Source of the DNA: Flammeovirgaceae bacterium
GTDB taxonomy: Bacteria > Bacteroidota > Bacteroidia > Cytophagales > Cyclobacteriaceae
DNA: 33,216 nucleotides
NCBI GenBank assembly: GCA_023251155.1
Contig: JAHEZH010000056.1
Span: 1-33,216 of the forward strand
Direction of reading: 5' to 3'
Of the stretch, positions 1-7,949 are shown in pieces (position 1 is the first letter of the stretch; the number at the start of each line of letters is the position of its first letter). The position numbers were made by a program, and so were the translations under genes. The notes beneath the pieces were generated by a model. The model was not told the origin of the DNA. It made no database searches and saw only the letters and a list, made by a program, of their open reading frames with translations.

Positions 1-608
1 GACACCTGCCCTCCTAGTATTAGATCAGTCAGGGTATTTGAACGCAGTACTTGTTTTTCAGCAGTGAAGCTGACATTGGCAATAAGTTGACCAGGCAACT
101 GGTTACTCCATCCCCTTGGAAGTTCATCCCCAATCAAACGATGAATGAATATCTGTGTTTGTGCCGTATAGGAACGGGGACCTCGCACTCCAAGCGACAC
201 ATCGGTCAGGAAAGCATATCTCTTCTTGGCGTTATACGAGTAGAGCGAATGCATACCGACCAAGGCACCAGCATAAGAGTAGTCGTAGGGCTGGTAGTCT
301 GTTCGTTGCAGATCTCTAGGGGTCATCATCATCTGGCCCATCCCCCACCCACGTATGTTGATACTGCTATCACCTGCTAAAGGAAGTACACGACCAATGA
401 ATGTACGTGGTGACTTGCGTTGCAGGTAAAACAAATCGAAACGAAATCCATTCGTGTATGCTTCATCCGTACCTTTGCCTCGCACATTAAAGAGGTCATT
501 ATCCCAATAAGCACGCATCAGGTAAGAAGGCTTTTCCTGTGCCGCCAACGGCTGAAACTTCACAGCCGTCAGAAGAAAAGTCGTGACCAATAAGATAGGC
601 GTTTTCAT
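1..608 (-). CDS. LpxR-like (DUF2219) outer-membrane lipid A deacylase family, 3' part missing
   Basis: The reading frame is open from the ATG at 608 to the left edge (202 complete codons), so the C-terminus lies outside the window. A signal peptide ends near residue 24 (LAAQ). Then come family-like segments: W-D-N37-D38-LF, DEAYTNG at 48-54, MTPRD at 95-99, SYAG at 111-114, GPRS at 143-146, and H156 with E162 six residues later in the IHRLIGDELPRGW stretch. In LpxR, which removes the 3' acyloxyacyl chain of lipid A in the outer membrane, Asn9/Asp10, His122 and Glu128 are active-site residues, and the spacing here agrees. An in-frame ATG also occurs at 641, but the 608 start gives the cleaner signal peptide. 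The substrate is inferred from family only. Confidence 0.8.
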   Translation of the reverse strand, partial: MKTPILLVTTFLLTAVKFQPLAAQEKPSYLMRAYWDNDLFNVRGKGTDEAYTNGFRFDLFYLQRKSPRTFIGRVLPLAGDSSINIRGWGMGQMMMTPRDLQRTDYQPYDYSYAGALVGMHSLYSYNAKKRYAFLTDVSLGVRGPRSYTAQTQIFIHRLIGDELPRGWSNQLPGQLIANVSFTAEKQVLRSNTLTDLILGGQV

Positions 609-690
609 TCGGTCGGATTCGACAAAAAAATACTTTCTCATGGTAGAAGCGTTTCCAATCCTTCATTTTTACAAACAGACAAATTAGTCA

Positions 691-823
691 ACGCACCGCG
701 GCCTTACGGCCACAGCACGCGACTACCTCCCCATCTAAAATCAACCCCCGAGGGAGGCAATGCTTTACTACCTGTTGTATGAGGGAGTAACACGTTTCGA
801 CCAATTTTGGTTTTCGGTCGAAA
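691..823 (-). promoter_or_regulatory. Three-hairpin region in the 5' leader of the LpxR-like gene
   Basis: The 259-base gap between the DUF2279 gene and the LpxR-like gene holds three inverted repeats. Read as minus-strand RNA: arms at 795-802/816-823 (TTTCGACC with GGTCGAAA); arms at 722-731/752-761 (10 pairs around CCTCCC/GGGAGG); and arms at 691-703/708-720 (13 pairs closed by a GUAA tetraloop). The last two are separated by a single base. Five pairs of the third stem are G-U on the minus strand and would be A-C mismatches on the plus strand, which favours an RNA transcribed toward the LpxR-like gene. No T-run follows, so these are not simple terminators. I do not recognise a known riboswitch. 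Confidence 0.5.
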
Positions 824-867
824 AAATATTTTAATAAAATCTATTTTCATATCGTCTATTATTCAAT

Positions 868-1881
868 TCAGAAGGACAACGCATTTATTTTAAAATGCCT
901 TCCATCATACTCCAATGCAGGCGCAGGTAACTTAAATGCATTCAGCGCAAAAAAAACTTTCTTTAACCATTTCCTGTCAGTAGGTATCCGCGTAAAGTCA
1001 ATATCCGGAGAAAGATAAAATTGACGTACACGGGCAATATCACTTCGATCAACAACAACGGAAGTGATGGCATCTACCCATTTATTTTCCCTGGCACCCC
1101 ACATGCCATCCGCTCCATATCCTATAGCCACATTCAACCACACCGGGATACGCGATTCTTTCATGAATGACCTCATGTTCAAACTCAACCAATAGGTTTG
1201 CCCATTGTAATCTTTCAACAGTCTTTCAGCAAGCGTACTTCCATACAATTCAGTATACCGCTGACGAAGAATCATATCTTCAGGCCGCTGACTATAAAAT
1301 CCCCACTTGATTCCAATACGCTGTTCATTCCATAATAACTGCTGACTTACAAATAACCCACTACCTAGTACATTCGCACTGAAATCTCCCCAGCTCCATC
1401 CCCACTGACTGCTAAATCCATCCAACGTCTCAATCACGCCCTGGAAAACAACCCCACTCATTCCTCCCAGTAAGAGTTGCTTTCGTCTGCTTACACCTGC
1501 CCATTGCCAGGTAGCAAAACTCAAACGGCTCTGGTGATACGCACTCCATACATGACCTACCTTATCCATCTGAAGCCATTCACTGTTATCATTAAAAAAA
1601 TGAAAGGAACTTCGTGGATATCCTGCATACCAAGCCTGGTTGAGAACCACCAGGGTACCTCCTGCCAAAAGGCCGTGCCCCCAGCCTACCAGGTTAACGC
1701 GTTCCCTCTGGTTAAGAGAACTCGTTTCAATAGTATCATGCAGATTTATGCGTTGATCTTCATCCATCACATCACGCAGCGGTGGTAATTGTGCCGTCAT
1801 CTGTTGTGCATGAAGCGCAAAACAGATTAAACAACTCAACATACACAGAGCCATCGTGAGATCAGGTTTCCATTCTTTCAT
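868..1881 (-). CDS. DUF2279 family exported protein
   Basis: 337 residues with an N-terminal hydrophobic segment (about residues 9-30; a start at 1854, MALCML, would also work). The central segment with WYAGYPRSSFHFFND, then EWLQMDKVGH and SAYHQSR, is typical of the Bacteroidota family DUF2279, predicted periplasmic or membrane-associated proteins of unknown function. Several further hydrophobic, Gly-rich stretches follow (LLLGGMSGVVFQGVIE; FSANVLGSGLF). It lies downstream of and co-oriented with the PAP2 gene, with a 131-base gap, so co-transcription is possible but not shown. Family assignment is by recall of the motif; no biochemical role is proposed. Confidence 0.75.
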   Translation of the reverse strand: MKEWKPDLTMALCMLSCLICFALHAQQMTAQLPPLRDVMDEDQRINLHDTIETSSLNQRERVNLVGWGHGLLAGGTLVVLNQAWYAGYPRSSFHFFNDNSEWLQMDKVGHVWSAYHQSRLSFATWQWAGVSRRKQLLLGGMSGVVFQGVIETLDGFSSQWGWSWGDFSANVLGSGLFVSQQLLWNEQRIGIKWGFYSQRPEDMILRQRYTELYGSTLAERLLKDYNGQTYWLSLNMRSFMKESRIPVWLNVAIGYGADGMWGARENKWVDAITSVVVDRSDIARVRQFYLSPDIDFTRIPTDRKWLKKVFFALNAFKLPAPALEYDGRHFKINALSF

Positions 1882-2012
1882 AACATCTAATCCATATCGT
1901 ACCTGATAAAACTACTTAGTACATGTTCAGGGTAATTTCCTCCTTCTTGAAGTGAAACAGAAAATGATTTTAATTAAAGAACCGTAACCATCATGAACGG
2001 CATTGATTACGC

Positions 2013-2813
2013 CTATTTAATAACAGCGACAATACTCACCATCGCATTTTTTCCATCATACGAGGGCGCAATCATCGTCTGCTCTATCATCTTATTTTTC
2101 TTCTTTCCCCATTTATAGCGATGCGTCATGTAAGCAATGTTAGTAGACAAAATTCCTATCGCAGCTCCCGCCAATACATCACTCGACCAGTGGCGATTGT
2201 TGAGAACACGCAATACAGCAACACTGGTAGCCGTAGAGTAAGCACCAACACTATACCATACACTTCGATGTCCATACTCTTTTGCAACAACAGTAGCGAC
2301 AGCAAAGGCCTGCGCGGCATGACCCGAAGGAAAAGAAGTAGGTGCTCCCGTATCCGGACGCGGATAACCAACAATACGCTTTAAAGGATAAGTGATCGCC
2401 AACACAAGCAACTCGGATTTGACCAGCAGTACTGTTCGGTCAACAAGATTGTGTTTCGCTTTTACTCCAAGTAAGTCCAACCCATACACAGCTCCAATAG
2501 GTGCATACTGAATGTAGTCATCCACACGTGTACGAAAAGAACTTAAATGCTCATTGCGTTCCTCCCTAATTTCAAATTTATTCAATCGCTCATAATGCGT
2601 TTTCGCGGAATAATAACTGGCACCGCCAAGAACAATAGGTGCAACAATGTTTTTAGTTATATTCATTCCTGAAAACCGGCCCGCAGGTGCAGACTGTATA
2701 TACAAATTTTTATCAAAGATCATTAAAGTAGAATCGGTCTTTTCCGGTAAAGCCGTCTGTGCATGAGTTATCGCAAGACGGAATAGTATCACAACAAAAA
2801 AAATATTTTTCAT
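2013..2813 (-). CDS. PAP2-family phosphatase
   Basis: 266 residues with a signal peptide (MKNIFFVVILFRLAITHAQ). All three parts of the PAP2 phosphatase signature are present: K145-x6-R152-P153, P162-SGH165, and R202-x5-H208-x3-D212 (RVLNNRHWSSD). This predicts a vanadium-haloperoxidase-type active site with a phospho-His intermediate (His208 nucleophile), acting on lipid phosphates or pyrophosphates at the envelope. Hydrophobic stretches lie around 55-70, 125-143, 165-177 and 212-228. The precise substrate (phosphatidate, undecaprenyl-PP, lipid A phosphate) cannot be told. The nearby LpxR-like gene makes an envelope-lipid role plausible by context only. Confidence 0.87.
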   Translation of the reverse strand: MKNIFFVVILFRLAITHAQTALPEKTDSTLMIFDKNLYIQSAPAGRFSGMNITKNIVAPIVLGGASYYSAKTHYERLNKFEIREERNEHLSSFRTRVDDYIQYAPIGAVYGLDLLGVKAKHNLVDRTVLLVKSELLVLAITYPLKRIVGYPRPDTGAPTSFPSGHAAQAFAVATVVAKEYGHRSVWYSVGAYSTATSVAVLRVLNNRHWSSDVLAGAAIGILSTNIAYMTHRYKWGKKKNKMIEQTMIAPSYDGKNAMVSIVAVIK

Positions 2814-3006
2814 AATTAAAATTTAATTTAGGAAGACAACATGCGGAGACTTCCTGTAAAGAATCGTTGAGTAATTAATAATGAACATTCAGCCGTTTTT
2901 TATCGCTACTTCCAATCAGCACAATAGTGAATACATCTCGTCATGTTTCTTCTTCCCTGATCAACGAAGCTGGTGATAGACGGATGTTTTAGTTGTAATG
3001 CTTATT

Positions 3007-3411
3007 TTATTTGGAGCGGCCGGATTCATCAAACTTAAAACCTCCTACCACCGGTTTTCCATCGATGACAAAGGAAACAATAACATGGTCCACCGCTCCC
3101 GCCTTTGGTAAGGTGACCGTATAGCGGTTCAAATCTCTTTTGTCTTTAGTAAGTGTTGCGTTGGTATTTTGTTTATCCGTAAACACAAACTCCACTGCGG
3201 GTGCGGTAATCGTTCCCATCACTTTTCCTTGAGGCACAGTTAAATAAAAATTCAACGAGTCAATGGACTTCACCATTTCGATCTGATATCCGCCTGTGGT
3301 CCGAAGTTGACCTCCATGATAAGAATGGGTGGAATGCTTCTGCCCATAGGAACTGAGCGACAAGACACACATCATGACCAGGACACAGAAGACAAGAATT
3401 ATTTTTTTCAT
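3007..3411 (-). CDS. Small exported HGG-motif protein, possibly metal-associated
   Basis: 134 residues with a clear signal peptide (MKKIILVFCVLVMMCVLSLSSYGQ). The mature part begins with a His-rich patch (KHSTHSYHGGQLRTTGGYQIEMV) and continues as a beta-rich domain of about 90 residues. The HGG...TGGYxIEMV pattern resembles small domains I recall next to or within Bacteroidota CusB/CzcB adaptors and copper-tolerance proteins, but I cannot name a family. The His cluster and the metal-efflux genes a few kb away suggest periplasmic metal binding; this is inference. It is separated by 78 bases from the ATPase gene upstream in the same direction. Confidence 0.65.
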   Translation of the reverse strand: MKKIILVFCVLVMMCVLSLSSYGQKHSTHSYHGGQLRTTGGYQIEMVKSIDSLNFYLTVPQGKVMGTITAPAVEFVFTDKQNTNATLTKDKRDLNRYTVTLPKAGAVDHVIVSFVIDGKPVVGGFKFDESGRSK

Positions 3412-3489
3412 ATTTTATGCTTTAATAAATGTTTTATAAATGAGTGGCTAGTCGGGCAACCGAAAGCCATATCCTACTACCACCGTAAA

Positions 3490-4056
3490 TCAGCGCTTTG
3501 AAATCCCATGCTGTTGATCGATGCTGTTTAACACAAAGTCTGCACGTTGGAAAACCGGAAGGCAGGGAACTTCCACTATTTTATAACTTAAACGTGTATA
3601 GGTAGCCCTTAAAATAAGGTACGTCTCCACTGCAATCTTAAAGTCCTGCTTACGCTCCTGATCATTGACATAGATATCCGCCCAGGGAGTGAGTATAAAC
3701 ACGGTTCGGTTATACCGATAATTATTAACAGAGCGCAACAGCATTTCTTCCTGATCAACATTCATCAGCTGTGCATAACCATACGCATCCGGAATGCCCC
3801 GATCGAAGAAATGCAATTCCTCCGTGTTCATCAAACTTATAAAGTCCCGAACCGAATGTTGTAACATAACCATGGAATAGGCTTTAGCATCTTTCCACGG
3901 TACCACATTCGAACCTTTAAATACCTGTTCTCTTATGATTTCCCGCGCAACTTCCGGCACACAACGAACTCCACGAAATTGCAATTCCTGTAAAAGAGAA
4001 GTCTTACCACTACCCGGCCCTCCCGTGATTACATAAAAGTTATTCTTAATGATCAT
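3490..4056 (-). CDS. AAA_28-like P-loop ATPase/kinase
   Basis: 188 residues, cytosolic. The Walker A loop GGPGSGKTS is at residues 12-20 (K18). A conserved E-x-AREII segment is near 35-41, and FFDRG at 83-87 (D85, R86) fits the Walker B/DRG position of the AAA_28 group, which resembles NadR ribosylnicotinamide kinase domains. Length agrees with stand-alone AAA_28 proteins. The substrate is unknown; phosphorylation of a small molecule is possible. The gene starts three bases after the stop of the methyltransferase-like gene, so the two are almost certainly co-translated, downstream of the DUF6660 gene and its spacer. Confidence 0.75.
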   Translation of the reverse strand: MIIKNNFYVITGGPGSGKTSLLQELQFRGVRCVPEVAREIIREQVFKGSNVVPWKDAKAYSMVMLQHSVRDFISLMNTEELHFFDRGIPDAYGYAQLMNVDQEEMLLRSVNNYRYNRTVFILTPWADIYVNDQERKQDFKIAVETYLILRATYTRLSYKIVEVPCLPVFQRADFVLNSIDQQHGISKR

Positions 4057-4059
4057 AAT

Positions 4060-4788
4060 TCAATCTGCTTTCAATTTTCCATTTCTCTTTAACACCTTAA
4101 CAAAACCATACAGCACGGCCAGCAACAACCATATCGCCAGTAATATTTTATAACCTATAAGTGGGACATCAACTAAATTCGGATGATCGAAAATATTCTT
4201 GGCTATCAGCAGCAAACAAAGTGTGGCGGTCGTGAAAGTGGAATTGCATTCATTAACGAGGACACGCTTGATAGACCAACGGTGTTCCCTGAGCGTTTCA
4301 CCAATACCAAACAAAGAAGGTACCCAACGGTTGACCCTTCTCATGTAATAGCGATATTGATCTCTGTATTTATTTTCCAGAAATACTTCTTCCGCAGCGA
4401 CAATAGTTCCGTAGATAGAAGCAAAAGCAACCGTAACGAACAGGAAGAAGACAAAATTATTAGACATCATCCCCATTCCCACCACAACAAGAATACTTCC
4501 CAGGTAGTAAGGATTTCTACAATGAGAAAAAAAACCACTCACAATTAAATCATCCGCATTGACTCGTCCATATTTAAACCCGCGGTCTCTTCGCACTAGG
4601 CCAACAGTTAACAGCCGGAAAGCGTGACCAACAAAGACAACGGATAGCCCGATGACCATCGCCAGCACAGGATGTTGAAAAAGGTCCGGTGATGGAATGA
4701 ATACCCACAGAAACAGTAATGGAAAAATTCCATTTCGATACCTGTAAAAAAAATTACCGATCCGCACCATCAACATATTTACTTTCAT
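4060..4788 (-). CDS. Isoprenylcysteine carboxyl methyltransferase-like (ICMT/PEMT) membrane protein
   Basis: 242 residues with hydrophobic helices near 19-31, 41-62, 96-128 and 190-230. The methyltransferase signature is at residues 91-97 (RNPYYLG) with an upstream His45, followed by E133/E134 and the Y-rich segment ending in RVNRW at 151-155. These match the SAM-binding C-terminal half of ICMT/phospholipid methyltransferase-fold proteins. A hydrophobic tail of about 60 residues after position 180 is extra relative to the shortest members. The substrate (a lipid, prenyl-Cys or other) cannot be predicted. It follows a DUF6660 gene after a 259-base spacer and precedes the P-loop ATPase by three bases. 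Confidence 0.75.
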   Translation of the reverse strand: MKVNMLMVRIGNFFYRYRNGIFPLLFLWVFIPSPDLFQHPVLAMVIGLSVVFVGHAFRLLTVGLVRRDRGFKYGRVNADDLIVSGFFSHCRNPYYLGSILVVVGMGMMSNNFVFFLFVTVAFASIYGTIVAAEEVFLENKYRDQYRYYMRRVNRWVPSLFGIGETLREHRWSIKRVLVNECNSTFTTATLCLLLIAKNIFDHPNLVDVPLIGYKILLAIWLLLAVLYGFVKVLKRNGKLKAD

Positions 4789-4810
4789 GCTATCGAAAAA
4801 TTATACAGTT

Positions 4811-4925
4811 AAAAAACTCCTCATTACATCAGCACTAACATTTACATGGAGCACAATCAGGTAGCAATCACCTAAGACCGGTCAGAATCAATCATTATAA
4901 TGACCATCAGCAGATCATTGACCGG
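4811..4925 (-). promoter_or_regulatory. Structured spacer between DUF6660 copy 1 and the methyltransferase gene
   Basis: Part of a 259-base gap. On the minus strand, a stem of 7 Watson-Crick pairs pairs 4919-4925 with 4878-4884 (CCGGTCA/TGACCGG), with a G-U extension and a 12-base palindrome TCATTATAATGA in its loop (4892-4903). Nearer the gene, CTCCAT pairs with ATGAGGAG around a bulge (4846-4851 with 4817-4824) and is followed directly by six T (4816-4811), which looks like a weak terminator or attenuator 22 bases before the ATG. The GAGGAG is too far (28 bases) to act as a normal ribosome site. A TAnnTTTT box closer to the gene could be a separate promoter. Confidence 0.4.
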
Positions 4926-5047
4926 CATGCGCAACAAGAAAGGATATGTAAATGAATGCGGAAGACAGACACACAAACGCCTCTACTCCATTCAAGCAGC
5001 GCTTAAATGAGAGCAGAAATTAGCTGCGTGTTAATACCTGGAAAGGA

Positions 5048-5362
5048 TTATAGCTTGGGAGGCTGCCAGACTGAATAAACAATAGAAGGCAGCGAAGAGT
5101 GTAAAAGAATAGGTTCCTCAATACGAACCACATTATCAATGGACGTGAACGTGTAAAACGTGGCTTCATTGACTTCGGTATGACAACAACTGCATTGACA
5201 GAACGGAGTACATACATCCTTTTCTGTCGAAGTATGTTCATGGTCTGCGGTGCTAACGGCAATACCTTTATTCTTTTCATCTATGCATGTCAGCCCATCC
5301 GAACATGGATAGAACACCATGAAGCAGATGAGAATAAAAAAAACATGACAGACAATTTTCAT
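5048..5362 (-). CDS. DUF6660 family exported Cys-rich protein, copy 1
   Basis: 104 residues from the second of two adjacent ATGs (5362 or 5365); this choice aligns best with the two paralogs downstream. A hydrophobic export signal (residues 3-19) ends in YPC20. Then come H41-x-H43, the cluster C51-TPF-C55-Q-C57-S-C59-C60, and the C-terminal VWQPPKL. The His pair plus five closely spaced Cys looks like an extracytoplasmic metal site; no enzyme motif is present. DUF6660 proteins occur next to metal-efflux genes in Bacteroidota. A TACCTTTG box lies only a few bases upstream. It is followed by a 259-base spacer and the methyltransferase gene in the same direction. Confidence 0.85.
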   Translation of the reverse strand: MKIVCHVFFILICFMVFYPCSDGLTCIDEKNKGIAVSTADHEHTSTEKDVCTPFCQCSCCHTEVNEATFYTFTSIDNVVRIEEPILLHSSLPSIVYSVWQPPKL

Positions 5363-5368
5363 CATGCG

Positions 5369-5376
5369 CAAAGGTA
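5369..5376 (-). promoter_or_regulatory. Bacteroidota -7 box (TACCTTTG) of DUF6660 copy 1
   Basis: The minus strand reads TACCTTTG, a perfect match to the TAnnTTTG element used by the primary sigma factor of Bacteroidota. It ends 3 bases before the first ATG, so the transcript would have almost no leader. No convincing -33 TTG at the usual distance was seen. Confidence 0.55.
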
Positions 5377-5480
5377 AAATCAAATCAAGTGCAACTGAGT
5401 ATCAACAAAGAAATTTATTTCTTCACCTCTAATCGGTTTTTAATACAGACAGTGCGATGATAACAATATGTTAATACGAA

Positions 5481-6374
5481 TTAAAGAATATAATACTTAT
5501 CTGGCGCTGGCTTCTGCGGTATTTCCTTGTCACCAATCATCTGCCGGATATTAATTTCAATGGTCTGCGCCAAATCCGTAACCGGTGTATCCATCGGCTT
5601 GTTTTCAAATGGATCTTGCATCAGAATAGAAGTTTTTTCGATAGCAATAAAGACCACTGGTATAACGATCGTCAGAACAATTTCAACAACCGGAAAATCA
5701 TCGGGCAATCCAAAAGGCAGCATCGTAGCAAACACATAAATAATAGTATGAATCAACATACTGTGCGCTTTCGGAAATACCGTATTCTTTATCCGTTCAC
5801 ACTTGCCCATCGAATCACACAACTTAACCAATGTTGTATCCAGCTGCACCTGCTGAAACTCATTGATCATTTTCGTATCGAATGCTGTTCGCAAATCATT
5901 GGCGTGTTCTACCAACAATGCGTTCGGAAGGTTTTTAGCTTCACTAAGTCCATGCACATCCACATACGATTTAACCCGCTCACTTAACGGTAGCTTTCTC
6001 AGCGATTCGCCCAGCGCATAGCACCATACAATTTGCCGCACAGCCATCCGTTCGATGAGGTGTTGGTGATCTACATGATGCTTTTTGAAAAACAATAGCG
6101 ATTGCCGCACCAGCGAACGGGAATCATTGACAATAGCACCCCACACCGTACGCGCTTCCCACCAGCGGTCATACGATTGATTGGTTCGGAATCCAAGTAA
6201 CAACGCTACTGCCGTCCCAAATACGGAGGTTACTCCTACGGGTATAACAATGGAATTAAATACACCATACCCATCAAAATACCCAATCACCGTAGCGTAA
6301 ATGGTAATCAGCAGAATGTCATATTTAATGAGTGAAAAAAAATCAGCGATGGAGATTCGTTTATTTAAAAGCAT
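5481..6374 (-). CDS. Bestrophin-family (UPF0187) anion channel
   Basis: 297 residues. Start and topology fit bacterial bestrophins: an N-terminal amphipathic segment (KRISIADFFSLIKYD), TM1 at about 18-40, then a conserved loop with LLGFRTNQSYDRWWEAR and WGAIVNDSR (about 58-90), a cytosolic helical middle, and TM helices around 212-245 ending before KTSILMQDPFENKP, the family's C-terminal landmark. Bacterial homologs form pentameric channels in the inner membrane, some conducting cations. It is a single gene divergent from DUF6660 copy 2 and upstream of, but separated by 118 bases from, DUF6660 copy 1. Confidence 0.88.
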   Translation of the reverse strand: MLLNKRISIADFFSLIKYDILLITIYATVIGYFDGYGVFNSIVIPVGVTSVFGTAVALLLGFRTNQSYDRWWEARTVWGAIVNDSRSLVRQSLLFFKKHHVDHQHLIERMAVRQIVWCYALGESLRKLPLSERVKSYVDVHGLSEAKNLPNALLVEHANDLRTAFDTKMINEFQQVQLDTTLVKLCDSMGKCERIKNTVFPKAHSMLIHTIIYVFATMLPFGLPDDFPVVEIVLTIVIPVVFIAIEKTSILMQDPFENKPMDTPVTDLAQTIEINIRQMIGDKEIPQKPAPDKYYIL

Positions 6375-6452
6375 AATGAGTTATTAAAGGAGTTAAACTT
6401 CAGCGATAGTCAGATATAAAAGATAACATAACACGCTGGATTATTTTAGATT

Positions 6453-6484
6453 TTGTACGGCTTTGTTTTTTTCTCTTACTTCGC
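6453..6484 (+). promoter_or_regulatory. Predicted promoter of DUF6660 copy 2
   Basis: TTG at 6453-6455, a 21-base spacer, then TACTTCGC at 6477-6484, followed by three bases and the GTG start. Spacing matches the Bacteroidota TTG-N19-21-TAnnTTTG pattern, though the -7 box is imperfect. The same arrangement, with the same distances, precedes DUF6660 copy 3. Confidence 0.5.
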
Positions 6485-6487
6485 AAC

Positions 6488-6805
6488 GTGAAAGTGCACT
6501 ACCATTTACTGGCATTCTATCTCACCACACTGGTCTTCTTTCCGTGTAGTGATACAAACTCCTGGACAACGTCCGGTGATGTGTCATTTGCCGTAAGTAC
6601 ACAGACGCATTCACATGACGAAGGTAAAGATGTATGTAGCCCACTCTGTCGTTGTACTTGCTGTGCAGCATCGATTCAATTACCAACATCTCTGGACAAC
6701 ACTACTGAAATGGATTCGCACAATACAAAATGCAGTACCCCCTACTCCATTTCTTATATCGTCAGCAGTGCGTGGACAATCTGGCAACCGCCCAAAATTG
6801 CTTAG
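6488..6805 (+). CDS. DUF6660 family exported Cys-rich protein, copy 2
   Basis: 105 residues starting at GTG; no in-frame ATG is available near the hydrophobic signal (residues 6-19, ending FFPC20). It shares with copies 1 and 3 the HSH pair (41-43), the cluster C50-SPL-C54-R-C56-T-C58-C59, and the C-terminal TIWQPPKIA. It is thus a second version of the same small exported, probably metal-binding protein. The start codon is three bases after the predicted -7 box. A stem-loop begins exactly 10 bases after its TAG stop, and a 257-base spacer leads to the DUF1345 gene. Role unproven; a regulatory leader polypeptide is one possibility. Confidence 0.82.
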   Translation: MKVHYHLLAFYLTTLVFFPCSDTNSWTTSGDVSFAVSTQTHSHDEGKDVCSPLCRCTCCAASIQLPTSLDNTTEMDSHNTKCSTPYSISYIVSSAWTIWQPPKIA

Positions 6806-6815
6806 TTGATTTTCC

Positions 6816-7008
6816 TGATTCAGTTTCCTCTGAATCAAATTACAATGATCGTAACAAATTTAGTACAGTATTTCACTGCGCAATAAGGTAGCGCATAAAA
6901 AATACAATTCAGATTTAACATTTCGCATCTTATAAAAAGGAGGTGATAAAAATCTGAATTGCGAATCACTGTGTTCATTAACGTCAGCGAACAACTGACT
7001 TCGTTCGC
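6816..7008 (+). promoter_or_regulatory. Structured RNA candidate between DUF6660 copy 2 and the DUF1345 gene
   Basis: Hairpin 1: TGATTCAG 6816-6823 with CTGAATCA 6830-6837. Hairpin 2: TGCGC 6877-6881 with GCGCA 6891-6895. Hairpin 3: 12 perfect pairs, 6905-6916 with 6950-6961 (CAATTCAGATTT/AAATCTGAATTG). The loop of hairpin 3 carries AAGGAGGTGAT (6937-6947), an 11-base match to the extended Shine-Dalgarno sequence, but no start codon follows at normal distance. Two competing stems, GTCAG/CTGAC (6983-6999) and GCGAAC/GTTCGC (6987-7008), follow. Hairpins 1-3 recur after DUF6660 copy 3 with changed but still paired bases. No T-run makes any of them an ordinary terminator. Confidence 0.6.
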
Positions 7009-7062
7009 ATCAATTTCAATGCTACTTACTTTTAAAAAGCAAATCATTTATCCTTCACATGT

Positions 7063-7740
7063 ATGACCAAAAAGAAAACACCCTTTCTTAAAAAGTTTCG
7101 TGCAGTACACCGGCTCCTGCTCTCTATCGGATTAGCACTTATCGTATTTGCTATTTTAGTAGTAGCTAAACTTGAATTCGTATTAGCAGTGATTCTTGCG
7201 TGGAACAGCTTTACCCTGTTTATGGTCATCATCAGCTGGATCACCTTTTTTTCTACTTCCTCCCGCCAGCTCGCCATTAGCGCCAATGTACAGGATGAAA
7301 GCCGATATGTCATATTTATCATCGTCATCATCTCAGTAGCAATTATGCTCTTTGGAACTTTTGCACTTATCCAAAACACCGAAGACGGTTTAATGGGAAG
7401 AGGCCTGCACATCGCCACCACATTAACAAGTGTGTTTCTTTCCTGGTGCTTACTCCATACGATGTACACATTACGATATGCACACTTATACTATTCGGAA
7501 AGCATGGACAATCCAACTTCCCATCCATGTGGCCTCGCGTTCCCAAAAAATACAAACCCCGATTATCTTGATTTTGCCTACTTCGCTTTTGTCATTGGAA
7601 TGACGTTCCAGGTATCCGATGTTCAAATCACTTCTTCCGAAATTCGAAGGTTTGCATTACTTCATGGACTAATCTCATTTGTATTCAATACTATCATCGT
7701 TGCACTCACCATTAATATCATTGCTGGAATAATTAAATAA
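7063..7740 (+). CDS. DUF1345 family membrane protein
   Basis: 225 residues, with about six hydrophobic helices (roughly 18-35, 37-60, 82-105, 115-135, 165-183, 200-222). The second half, with HIATTLTSVFLSWCLLHTMY, the Tyr/His-rich RYAHLYYSE, PDYLDFAYFAFVIGMTFQVSD and the final IIVALTINIIAG, is typical of DUF1345. This is an uncharacterised inner-membrane family. It begins 257 bases after DUF6660 copy 2, behind a structured spacer, which suggests shared control with that gene. No function can be given. Confidence 0.83.
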   Translation: MTKKKTPFLKKFRAVHRLLLSIGLALIVFAILVVAKLEFVLAVILAWNSFTLFMVIISWITFFSTSSRQLAISANVQDESRYVIFIIVIISVAIMLFGTFALIQNTEDGLMGRGLHIATTLTSVFLSWCLLHTMYTLRYAHLYYSESMDNPTSHPCGLAFPKNTNPDYLDFAYFAFVIGMTFQVSDVQITSSEIRRFALLHGLISFVFNTIIVALTINIIAGIIK

Positions 7741-7914
7741 TCAATAGACCTTATAGGAATAGTAATGCGATCATTTGATTTACATAAGTTAAGCGCCTTT
7801 CATTCCAATGAGGCAACTTGTTACAGCTTTGTTGCAACTATACTTTTTATTGTTCTAAATCATAAAAAAACTTACCTTCAAATAACCGGGACAAGGAGTA
7901 TTTCGTTGAACACA

Positions 7915-7946
7915 TTGTTTACCTATTTGTTTTTACCGTATTTCGC
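7915..7946 (+). promoter_or_regulatory. Predicted promoter of DUF6660 copy 3
   Basis: TTG at 7915-7917, 21 bases, then TATTTCGC at 7939-7946, three bases, then GTG. This repeats the layout upstream of DUF6660 copy 2 base for base in spacing. The 209 bases between the DUF1345 gene and this start otherwise show no convincing gene. Confidence 0.5.
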
Positions 7947-7949
7947 ATT

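Noticed and set aside
609-867. Possible tRNA or known riboswitch in the gap before the LpxR-like gene
   Set aside because: No cloverleaf and none of the conserved cores of TPP, FMN, cobalamin, SAM or Mn riboswitches could be matched.
5020-5280. Alternative minus-strand ORF overlapping DUF6660 copy 1
   Set aside because: Out-of-frame shadow; the DUF6660 frame has the conserved Cys cluster and WQPPK end.
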